Assembly (NCBI GenBank): GCA_037157565.1
Contig: JAZHRO010000055.1
Location: 39,835,001-39,899,000, forward strand
From: Thalassia testudinum
Lineage: Eukaryota; Streptophyta; Magnoliopsida; Alismatales; Hydrocharitaceae
Reading direction: 5' to 3'
DNA length: 64,000 nt
Shown here: positions 35,256 to 44,615 of the stretch, one piece after another
How positions within the stretch are numbered: position 1 is the stretch's first letter
How the letters are laid out: every line of letters begins with the position of its first letter
Notes under the pieces: model-generated
What the model was told of the DNA's origin: nothing
The model's database searches: none
Seen by the model: the letters and a program-made list of their open reading frames with translations, nothing else
Translations under genes and position numbers: made by a program

Positions 35256-37046
35256 CTATACCCTAGATTTATCCTTGATTTGAAGATCAAATTCCTGAAG
35301 CAGAAGAATCCAACGAATAAGCTGGGGTTTGGCATCCTTTTTGGCCAAGAGATGTCTCAAGGCTGAGTGGTCGGTATATATAATGACGTGAGACCCCAAG
35401 AGATAAGCCCTGAATTTCTCCAAAGCAAATAAGACAGCTAGTAATTCCTTCTCAGTAACAATGTAATTCCTCTGGGCCTCGTCCAGAGTTTTACTAGCAT
35501 AGTAGATAACAGAGGACTTCCTATCAACTTTTTGACCCAAAACAACCCCGACCACATAATCAGAAGCATCGGTCATGTTCTCAAAAGGGGCTATCCAAAC
35601 TAGTGGTTGCAACACTAGAGCACAAGTGACTGCTATTTTAAGAAAATCAAATGCCTTATGGCATGATTCATCGAAATCAAACGGTGTTTCTTTGGCAAGA
35701 AGATTGCTCAGAGGACGAGCAACCTTCAAAAAGTCGTTGATGAATCTCCTGTAGAATCCCACATGACCAAGAAATGTTCAAATTTGTTTAACAGATGTGG
35801 GAGGAGGAAGTTTAGCGATAGCATCAACCTTAACTTTATCCACTTCGATTCCCCGTTCAGTGATTACATGACCCAAGACGATGCCTTCTTGTGTCATGAA
35901 ATGACTCTTTTCCCAGCTAAGGACCAATCTTGTTTTGATGCATCGTTTAAGAATCATTTCAAGATTAACTAGACAAGAGTCAAACGATTCTCCAAAAATA
36001 GAGAAATCATCCATGAAGACTTCCATAAACTCTCCCACCATGTCAGAGAATATGGCCAACATACACCTTTGAAAAGTCACAGGTGCATCACATAAGCCGA
36101 ATGGCATCCTACGGAAAGCAAAGGTTCTGTAGGGACAGGTGAAAGTAGTTTTTTCCTGATCCTCGGGATGGATAGGAACTTGGTTGTATCCCAAGTAGCC
36201 ATCAAGAAAACAGAAGTACTTCTGCCCGGCTAACCTTTCCAAGATTTGATAAATGAAAGGCAGAGGGAAATGATCCTTTTTCGTAGCTGTGTTCAGCTTC
36301 CTATAATCGATATAAACCCTCCAAAAGGAAGTTGAACGAGTTGTGACAGATTCTCCTTTCTCATTAGTCACAACAGTAATCCTGGCTTTCTTGGGAATAA
36401 TCTGCACGGGACTTACCCAAGGACTATCAGAGATCGGATCAATGATTCCTGCATCGAGCCACTTAATAATCTCCTTCTTGACCACTTCTCGCATATTTGG
36501 ATTTAATCTCCTCTGCATCTGGCGAGAAAGGTGGGATCCATCTTCCAAAAATATTCTGTGATTGCAATAAGATGGCTCAATCCCCCTAAGGTCATGAATG
36601 GTCCAACCAATTGCCTCCTTATGTTCCTTCAGGACCTTAATTAGTTTAATATCCTGCTCCTTTGTTAATTTAGCACTGATAATCACAGGGAGCATCTTAT
36701 GTGATCTTAAAAATTGATATTTCAGATTCTCAAGCAATGGTTTCAGTTCAAGCTGGGGCGAGTTGATGATTGGTGGTAAGGAAGATGCTGATGAAGACTC
36801 ATCAAGTGGAAGAGGTTGAGAATGAACAAAATCAATAACCTCTTCAGAAGATGGCAGGTCTGCCATAGAGGGTTGCGGGTCCAATTCATCATCATCAGAG
36901 GAACTTTCAAATGCAGAAACCATCATACAAATCTCAATATTCATATTATCGTCCTCAAGTTCCTCAATAAATCCACAATCCTCAAATTTATTAATCGCCT
37001 TAAAAATATCCAATTTCATTCTTTGATCCCCAAAGGCGATTTCCAT
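35256..37046 (-). pseudogene. Reverse transcriptase and RNase H of element 2 pol
   Basis: Long minus frames at 35778-37046 and 35256-35762. RT blocks: WVSPVQIIPKK, WRVYIDYRKLN, HFPLPFIYQILERLAG, YFCFLDGYLGYNQVPIHPED, FAFRRMPFGLCDAP and the active site FMDDFSIFG, which is intact. After the thumb (LGHVITERGIEVD) a single break near 35770 separates RNase [46 protein letters not shown] and [15 protein letters not shown], with DAS, ELL and TDH positions kept. An acidic spacer (SSSDDDELDPQ) precedes RT. This enzyme copies the element's RNA from the tRNA-Asp primer. Confidence 0.92.
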
Positions 37047-37911
37047 GCTACCGCTTTCACAGTTAATGTTGGCCTTGGAGTAGCCAAGAACAGATGCCCC
37101 AGAATGATGGGCATGTTCCTTAGATTTTCAGGTACATCCATGTCAAGGACAAGGAAAGCTACAGGAAAATAGAAATCCTTAACCTTAGCAATAACATCTT
37201 CAATAACGCCTCATAGATTTGTGATCGAATGGTCTGCTAACTGTAGCGTTACTGAAGTCGGTCGAAGTTCACCTAATCCAAACTTCTCGTAAAGAGAAGT
37301 CGGAATTAGGTTGATGGATGCACCCAGATCCAGCAATGCTCTATCAAAAGTGTAATATCCGATAACACATGAAATCAAAGGAGCACCTGGATCTCTCTTT
37401 TTCTGAGGAGGTGGTGCAAGATAACAGAACTAGCTTGCTCGGAGAGTACCACCTTCCTCGGAAAAAATTCTCTCGACTTACGCTTCTGTGTACATAAATC
37501 CTTTAAAAATTTCGCGTAAGCCAGTATATGTTTGATAGCGTCGAGAAGCGGGATATTGATCTCGACATTCTTGAAAATATTTAGAAGCTCCTCATTACTA
37601 TCAATAGACTTCTTCCTTGATCTAATCAAGGCCTCAGGAAAAGGAACATGAGTCAGATCTTCGAAATATGGTTCCTGAGCCTTGATTTCTTCTCCAGAAT
37701 TCTCCTTTCTCTCCTTAGGTTCTTCAAGATTTAGTAAATCAGAACAGTGTGGTTGTGGATCCTGAGTTTGTTTACCACTCCTCAAGGTAACAGAATTTGC
37801 GGATGCATATGAGTTTGGGTCTTGGGGAGGGTTAGGAAAGATTGGAGGGGCTTCATTAGCCAAGAATCGTTGATTTGCAGAAGAAGAAGAGGAAGGACCC
37901 TGCTCAACCAC
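37047..37911 (-). pseudogene. Gag-protease linker and aspartic protease of element 2
   Basis: The ORF at 37375-37911 covers the linker (NSVTLRSGKQTQDPQ) and the region before the protease (INIPLLDAIKHILAYAKFLKD). The protease continues in a different frame: ALISC-type start, ALLDLGASINLIPTSLYEKF, LQLADHSI, then DFYFPVAFLVLDMDVPEN and IILGHLFLA. A second shift leads into RT. The catalytic DLGAS is intact; the GRPF motif has become GHLF. Confidence 0.85.
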
Positions 37912-39500
37912 CTGAGCATGTGCGTGTGGATCCCTCTGATTTCCGTACCCATGGGCTTAATTGCCTGGATTCAGGATATTTTGTGGGTTGGGTATAGGTT
38001 GAGATGGTAGAGATCTGGGTTGACGAGAATTAGCTATGAGCCCAGTTTGCAAGTTGTCCAGCGAGGTTTTCATTTGCTGCATGAGCTGGAGCATAGATCA
38101 TTGCATCTCTACCATCTGTCGGTTCAAATAAGACTGCCCTACGGGTTGACGGACATTCCAAGCTGGCTGATTGATTTGATTCGGGGGCAACTAAGTATAA
38201 ACATGACCCTAACCCATTGATCGTTGCGGTGCATAGTTGCTGGGTCGAAATTGGGTCTGCTACCCCGGGTTTTTCCAAGAGAAGTTAGGGTGGTTTCTCC
38301 AACCCGGATTATAAGCATTGGAGTAAGGGTTGGATCTAACATTCTCCTATACAGCACAAACATCCTCATAGGGTGAGGATGGAAAGAAAGAAAGGGAAGG
38401 ATCAGAGAAACTGGGATCAAAGGCCCCAGTTTGGAACCCGTGGGGTTTCGAATAATGCTGCCTCGTAGGTTGAGCCACAACAAGTTGATTCACGAACTCC
38501 AATCCAGAAGGAGCTCGCGATGAATGGAATCTCGAATTCTGGGATTGAGTGGATCAAGAGTTTTTCATTGAGTTTCCAGCCATCCACTCCTCCGTTCTCT
38601 TAGCAACCAAGTCCACCTTATCAAGTTTATTACAAATCAATTCCATATCGAATGAATGAAAGTCGTGGACTTCATTAACATTCGATCTGGGTTGCTAAGA
38701 TTGGTTAAAAGTATCCATGGAGGCATAATTGATTGAATTCTCACTCATTTCCTCAAACAAATCGTGCGCGCTATCTACATCTTTGTTGAGGAAATTGCCT
38801 CCGCAAGAAGCATCCACGTGATTTCTGAGTTTCTCAGTCAACTCGTGGTAGAAAATCTGCACGAGTTGCCATTTCGGCACCTCGTGGTGTGGACACCTCT
38901 GCAATATCTCTTGGAATCGCTCCCAGGCAACATGAAACTACTCCCCCAGCGGCTGGGTAAAGGTAGTAATTGCCCGTCTCAAAGCATTGGTACGTTCGAT
39001 AGGGAAAAATTTCTTCAGAAAGGCCAATTTCAACTCATTCCAAGTTGCAATTGGTCTTCCTATAATCCTGTACCAATGAGCGGCTTTATCCCTAAGAGAG
39101 TGCGGGAAGAGCCTCATGATCATTTGCTCCTCATTCACGTTTCGCACCTTGGTGGTCTGGACCAAAGTGGTCAAGTCCTCCAAGTGCTGAAACGGATCTT
39201 TAGAGCTAAGCCCATGGAAATGTTTGATCAGGCTTAACACCTGGGGCTTGATTTCTATGTCTCCGGTAGGAATCTGGACGTCGGGATGTTCCCCGTAATT
39301 TGAAGGATCATAAAAATCCTTCAAGGGTTGAGCGCCCTACATTCTCTGGAACCACTCTTGCATTCTCTGCATTTGTTCCAGCTGCCTTCGAAATACCTCC
39401 TGTGGATCCTGAGGTAGAGGAGGCTGTTGATCGGCCTTGGGATGAATTTGGCCAAAATCCAATCTACGCCTCCTAGAATACTCTAATGATCCTTCCAATC
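37912..39500 (-). pseudogene. gag of element 2
   Basis: Reads DPQEVFRRQLEQMQRMQEW, stop, AQPLKDFYDPSNYGEHPD, then the gag core LKDKAAHWYRI-type region (open at 38938-39324: FLKKFFPIERTNALRRAITT), CPHHEVPKWQLVQIFYHEL, DASCGGNFLNKD, and a C-terminal Asn/Pro/Gln-rich tail with NPYSNAYNPGWRNHPNFSW. There are only a handful of stops. No zinc knuckle, as expected for Athila. The start codon cannot be fixed because of a TGA just upstream. Confidence 0.85.
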
Positions 39501-40734
39501 AGGGATTTAATGACCTTCTTCCTAGCATAAACTAGGAAAAGGTCGAAAGGATTGGGGATAAGAACCCTGCAGCACAACAAAACAAGCCTGTCCTTAAGTG
39601 GGGTAGCCTAAGGATTTACAGACTCTCAGAACTTGCCTTAAGATTATAAACAATTTACTCTACTTGTGTTTGCTCAATCCAACCAGTTAGAAGGAGGGAC
39701 TGGGGAGAAGGTTCTTCCTTCGGCTTGCTCCTCCGGTTCCTAGTGTACCCCCCAGCCGTGGTCATTTGATGCTACTCCCCTAGCTAGACATCAGATTGAT
39801 CAGTACAAGCAGGTTAATCGTAAACAATCTCAGACTAGGCCCCAAAAAGCGAATCAATCCTTAAGGCTAACGTTTACTCGATTTTATTGAGGCTTGGGAT
39901 TGTAGTGCTTTTGGAATGTGGTGGACCCTTAAAATGGGTTGTGCCCTTAATGATCAATTGAGTATGGGTAAGTGCATGCACAACTAGGGTTTTCAAGCAA
40001 GATTATTGGTGATGAGTAGATTTTAATGTTCAAATCTTTCTTAAGTAGCTTTTAGGGTTTAGAATTAAGTTGATTTCAATCAAGTTTGAGGCAAACCAGG
40101 TTTTCAAGCATGGGTGAAGATTGCTTTCCATTAAAGATCATAAATAAAGTGGAGTGCCTGGTATGAACCTAGATTGGAAACCCTAAGAGGAAGTTACTTG
40201 GTGAGTTGATTTTATGTTGAGTGGTGTGGCCCAAACAACTCAAACAATTGGCCACAATTGCACCACTGAGTTAGGCACACAAAAATGATTAACCTAGAAT
40301 GATTTCTACTCTTTTATGTGTTGATTTGTGTGTACCGGTTCCACAGATCAAAATCCAGTTGAGTAGAAGAAAATCAATTAGGTTAAGTGCCTTGAATGTG
40401 GGTGTATGTTGAATTATCCCACAAAAATATCTTTTTATTTTTTTTTATATGAGAGGGTGAAATGGATGTGGGTGAAAATCCAAACAACCAAACTAATCCT
40501 AGGATTTATGCAAACACCTAGGTTAATTGGATTTGAATTTAATGTGATGAAATGAAATCTATGGAGGGGGAAGAATGGGGAGCACTTACAGTCGTCTTCA
40601 ACTGCACTTTACTCCAATCTACCACTTGACGATTCCCTGATAGAGATATCTGCAAAACAATAGACACGAGATAAAGCAAGTTAGAAGACAGTAAAGTATG
40701 TGAAATGAGAAAAGAAGATCAGAAAATCGTTGCC
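39501..40734 (-). other. 5' leader of element 2 (no gene)
   Basis: Homologous to the element 1 leader over most of its length, including GATTGGAGTAAAGTGC and CTAGCTAGGGGAGTAG. No ORF of note. Confidence 0.7.
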
Positions 40735-40752
40735 TCCCTGGCAACGGCGCCA
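40735..40752 (-). other. Primer binding site (tRNA-Asp) of element 2
   Basis: Minus strand TGGCGCCGTTGCCAGGGA, one mismatch to the tRNA-Asp complement over 18 nt, three bases from the LTR. Confidence 0.88.
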
Positions 40753-41383
40753 AAATGTTGAACGTCGGAAGACTACGCTATCGGAGTTGGTTTTGAAAAC
40801 CTGTCGTTGTAGTTCGAGTAGTGAAGAACTCGAGTTCAACAAATAAAATTTATACCAAAAAATCTGTAAAGAAACCCTAGGTCGAACTCAGAGAGGCTAC
40901 ATCGATCAAAATTCGCAATTATATTTTTTTGTGTTTCTGTTTAAAGGGCGGAATAATCACAATGAAATGGAATCAATATAGACAATAAGAGAGAGTGCGA
41001 GAGGGAAAACATTCACTTGATATTGCAAAATGTTCTTACAACTAAGAAAGTGAGAAAAGATTACACTAGAAAGCGAGAAATTATTACAACTAGAAAGTAG
41101 GAAAATTCTACTCTAGAAAGCAGGAAAAAGAATGGGAGAAAGAAGTTATCCTCCTCGACGATCGCTTGGAGGACGAGACAACGCCTGGAAGATGAGGAAC
41201 GGAGTGAGAAGAAGGAGGTCGAAGGAGGAGGAATGGGAACGAGGCAGCACGTCGTCATCGTCGTGGGGCGAAAACTTGATTTTAGCTCTTGAGGAGCATC
41301 CCAGGTGTGGGACAAGCTTCTCTTGAGCTTTAAAGAGAAAAAGAAGAGAAGGAAGGGATGAGAAATCCATATGAAGGGGATCT

Positions 41384-41392
41384 CCTTTTATA
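41384..41392 (-). promoter_or_regulatory. TATA box, element 2 5' LTR
   Basis: Minus strand TATAAAAGG; the presumed promoter for the gag-pol RNA. Confidence 0.7.
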
Positions 41393-41449
41393 GTTGCAAG
41401 GAGTGGGTTCATTTTGGACATTACAACTTGAAAAACATTAATTCAAGAC

Positions 41450-41479
41450 CTTTAGTGACGGATTTATCCGTCACTAAAG
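41450..41479. promoter_or_regulatory. Intact 30-nt palindrome, element 2 5' LTR
   Basis: CTTTAGTGACGGAT-TT-ATCCGTCACTAAAG, identical to the two copies in element 1 although the surrounding LTR sequence is clearly diverged. Confidence 0.7.
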
Positions 41480-41734
41480 GCCTGAACGTGGCTGTCGTGC
41501 CCACAGCTCGCGCACCCCCTCGCCTCCACGTCCTTCAACGCACATGCTCGTTCGCGTGCTCTCAGTCGTTCGATCAAGAGATCGGACGGCTTAAGTTGCC
41601 TACGCCCGTGCCCCACACCCGCGTGCGATCACGCGTAAGCGCCGCACGTCTGATCGCGCGTGGGTGCTATCGCTCAATCTCTGTCGTTGGATCTGCATCG
41701 CGGGCTCTAATCGCGCGCCCATGCTACAGATGCG

Positions 41735-41785
41735 GGCTCGATCGTGCGTCACGCGCTCGCGTGGTGTACTCGATCGCTGCGGTGA
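41735..41785 (-). other. tRNA-like module, element 2 5' LTR
   Basis: A-box-like CACCGCAGCGAT starts at 41784 and B-box-like CGATCGAGCC at 41744 on the minus strand, 40 nt apart. It is more decayed than in element 1. Confidence 0.4.
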
Positions 41786-42406
41786 GTTTGTTGCGTGGAG
41801 ATTTTTAGGCGCAAGCGTCCGTGGCCATTGGATGATGATCCAACAGTCTAAATCCATCGCACAAGTGAGGAGAGAAAGAGGGTGCGACGGTCTTGCAGAT
41901 TTGGCTGGGCCGGTTTGGGCAGCTGAGATGGCACCACGTGGCGCCATCTTGGCTGTCCATCTTCTAAGTATTGTAGACGGTGCCACGGGTGTCGGATTGG
42001 ATCGATTTTTGTGTCGTTAGGCTGCGATCATTGATCTGAACCCATCCGTGCAGTCGGATTTGTTATCTATGGTGTGCATTAACACCATCTTGGCCCTTTC
42101 TCTTTAAGGTTCCTCAATCTTTATCTGGTGCTATAGATGTTCGATTAGGGCGATCTTGGAGTCGTTGAACTCCAATCGTCACCCTGATCAGATCCGTACG
42201 GTTAGATCTTCAATCTGAGGTCCCGATAAAAAGTCACACTGTCCCTGACCATAAAAAGGAGATAATTATTATACAATTTATACAACTTAGTCTAAATGCA
42301 TGATTATGCATGTTATGCATTATTTACAATGTATAATGCTAATGTGACACTAAGAACATGCATTAATAGACATTTTAGGTTAATCAGATGTATGCACATC
42401 AAGAGG

Positions 42407-43244
42407 AAGCTTGGGAAGGTCCTCTAGAAACACATCCAGGTACTCCTATACTAGTGAAACAATGTGTAAGTCTGAATTCCCCTCATGTGTTGCTGTCACA
42501 AAAGCTAGATATCTAGTGCAACCTCTATTAAGTAGTCTCGTTGCCTGCAACAAAGAAATTCATCAAAATGATCCATCCACCAATCTACCAATGAACTCGA
42601 ATTGCGACACCTCTAGAATGGAGAAAATCACATGCTTCTCAAAGCAATCCACAAGTGCATGATACATGGATAGACAATCCATGCCCAAAATGACATTGAA
42701 GCCTTCAAAAACGATTACTATCAAATTTGCTGGAAGCTCATACCCACCTATCAATACTATACACTCTTGGTGGACTGTCTCAACCACAAAAAGAAACCTT
42801 TCTAGACCCTTGATCGGAAACGGATCGTCCAACACAATGTTCCATTGACTTACATTGGAAGCAAACTTGATAAAAATAAAGGAATGCGAGGTTCCAAAGA
42901 CGAAAAGAATGTATACCAAGCGGGTGTCAATTGTAACCATACCTACCATCATAAGAGTAGAAGCTTTGGCATCCCTCAATGATAAGGCATTGACGCAGCC
43001 CTTAGGTCAAGTCATGCTAGACCCTACCACACTTTGAGTCAGCTATGGTGAAGGTGGCCTAAAGTTCCCTTGAAGTTGCTGGGATCCTACTCCAGTATGG
43101 TATATACATGCAACGGTCCCTACCATCTGAGTCCTGCCCCCGACACTCTTCATACTCTACATCCTCGATGTAGCTTCGATCCTCACTAAACAATTCCTCC
43201 TCAGGTGTCCTAGCTGCCCGCACTAATAGCAAGTACGTACTTGT
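42407..43244 (-). pseudogene. Chromovirus gag zinc knuckle, protease and PR-RT spacer (segment 1 of 5)
   Basis: Minus strand: a CCHC zinc knuckle (CY*CGQLGHLRRNC, with a stop inside) near 43195-43240. Then protease in the frame open at 42563-42979: FGTSHSFIFIKFAS, where the catalytic Asp of D(S/T)G is lost; ELPANLIVIVFEGFNVILGM; DCLSMYHALVDC. Then the spacer EYLDVFLEDLPKL, which leads into RT. The zinc knuckle and the DVILGMDWLS-like block identify a chromovirus, Tekay/Del-like, different from the Athila-like elements around it. Confidence 0.85.
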
Positions 43245-43965
43245 TGTTCTTCGTGAAATGCGTAAAATATTATTTCTATCGTTGTAGTGTGAATCACATT
43301 GAAACAAATAAATTTATAAATCAGAATCGGTGAGTCCTGAGTCATTCGTAGGGAGGCAAAACATGATTTTTAAAGCTTTTCGTACTAATTAATCTATCCT
43401 GATGAAACATAGAAACAAAGACCAGATATTCAGAAAATCAGCTTTTTATTGCTAATGGCAAATAGTTCTCAAACTAAGAATTAAAACAACTATGCTAAAG
43501 AATAGAGAGAGAGAAAATAGATGAAGGATGATGCTGCTTGTGGGATGCTTGTGTGAAGTGCAGCAGCACTTCAGATCCAGAGCGCTGGGAAGAAAATCGG
43601 AGAGAAGTTGTCGAGAGAGAGAGAGAGGCTAGAGATGTGTCTGGTCGAAGTTGCCTCTCAATTGGGGGCTCTAGGGCTCTTTTTATAGCTTCAATGAGGG
43701 GCAAAGTAGGTATTTAGGCCTCCCAACTCGTGCAACAACTTAGATGCGATTAGATCCATCGATCGGGAGATCAACGGACCAAATCACGCCTCAAAATAGT
43801 CTCTAAAATGCCTTCAACACTCGCGTCACAGCGGATGCTAACACGTGGGAAGCTCTAAGCCTCTGATCTCGATCGTGTCTCACCACTCGCGCTCCTCGCA
43901 TGTTCCTCGCTCTTGCACACATGCATTCGATCTCAATCGTCCGATCTTTGATTCTACATCACTTG
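43245..43965 (-). repeat. Minus-strand LTR3 fragment (3' part), about 0.72 kb
   Basis: Matches 5950-6643 in reverse orientation, ending at the same AACA where the chromovirus zinc knuckle is interrupted. It has the TATA box (43679-43687), the CTCTCTCTC leader and the U5 motif GCCTCCCTACGAATGACTC near 43345. The 5' half of the LTR is missing: at about 43965 the sequence changes to element 5. TSD candidate at the left edge: CTTGT (43240-43244), with no partner seen. Confidence 0.75.
43679..43687 (-). promoter_or_regulatory. TATA box of the minus-strand LTR3 copy
   Basis: Minus strand TATAAAAAG in AGCTATAAAAAGAGCCC. Confidence 0.6.
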
Positions 43966-44615
43966 ATCATTTCTATGGTGGAACCTTTCATCTGGAATTG
44001 AATTCAGAACACTATCTTCGCAAGTTCTCTGATGATTTTGAATCCTACTCTGATTTCGGAGAACCTTTGTTTCCTAACAATTATGAATTAGTTTACAACC
44101 TCAGCATCCATGATCTATTCTTCAACTTTGACTCTGACATCTTTGATCCTGAGATCACTGATTCAAAATCAGGTTCCATTAAGATGGAATCATTCCTTTA
44201 TGATCTACAGGATTCAGAAGCAGTAAGTGCCGAGAGTGTCTACAATCCAGAATTCGAATCTTTTATTGACTCAGATTTCCATGATCCTATAAGCACTCTC
44301 CAGGCATTTATATTTGATTTTGATGAACACTACAAGGACTCTCTAGATGAACTGACCTTTGAACCTTTTCTAAAGGAGCCCTCAACACATATAATTCTCC
44401 TTGATGTCACCTCTTCTGCACCACATTCAGAACCTTCTCGAATCCGATCCCAACCCTGTCCCGCCATTAGAATCAATTTCTACTCTGATTCCCCTATCGA
44501 TGATCCAGTTGCATCTGATTCTCCAACATCTTTTGATTGGGTTTCGAACTCTGATCATCTTTCTCTGATCACTTTCATAGGGTTCTTACATTCTCCAAAA
44601 CTCTTTTTCATTTGA
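43845..44615 (+). CDS. Acidic ORF of element 5 (256 codons), chimeric N-terminus
   Basis: An open, acidic ORF of unknown family. About the first 40 codons (to about 43965) run antisense through the LTR3 fragment, so only the rest belongs to element 5. That part is rich in Asp, Glu, Phe and Ser (FSDDFESYSDFGEPLFP, FFNFDSDIFDPEITD, FIDSDFHDPIS), resembling the acidic half of the element 1 protein (NDFETYIDTDPDFFDGED). No catalytic or membrane motif. It ends shortly before a GGGAGGCAACCC block (near 44910) and the 3' module. The true start was probably lost at the junction. Confidence 0.5.
   Translation: MGSSKPLISIVSHHSRSSHVPRSCTHAFDLNRPIFDSTSLDHFYGGTFHLELNSEHYLRKFSDDFESYSDFGEPLFPNNYELVYNLSIHDLFFNFDSDIFDPEITDSKSGSIKMESFLYDLQDSEAVSAESVYNPEFESFIDSDFHDPISTLQAFIFDFDEHYKDSLDELTFEPFLKEPSTHIILLDVTSSAPHSEPSRIRSQPCPAIRINFYSDSPIDDPVASDSPTSFDWVSNSDHLSLITFIGFLHSPKLFFI

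Larger units (their letters stand above)
30774..42401 (-). mobile_element. Element 2: full-length Athila-like Ty3/gypsy element, autonomous type but defective
   Basis: Both LTRs, primer site and polypurine tract are present. Gag, protease, RT, RNase H and integrase run in that order on the minus strand over 11.6 kb. LTRs are TGATGTGCAT...CGTTCAACA. The flanks GGAGG (30769-30773) and AGAGG (42402-42406) are a target duplication with one change. The two LTRs differ more than those of element 1 (about 20 changes in the first 300 aligned bases), so it is older. Stops, a frameshift at the protease-RT boundary and a changed integrase residue make it inactive. No envelope-like ORF follows pol. Confidence 0.92.
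40756..42401 (-). repeat. 5' LTR of element 2, 1646 bp
   Basis: Right-hand LTR (TGATGTGCAT...CGTTCAACA on the minus strand). It has the TATA box at 41384-41392, an intact palindrome at 41450-41479, and a tRNA-like module at 41735-41785. Confidence 0.9.
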
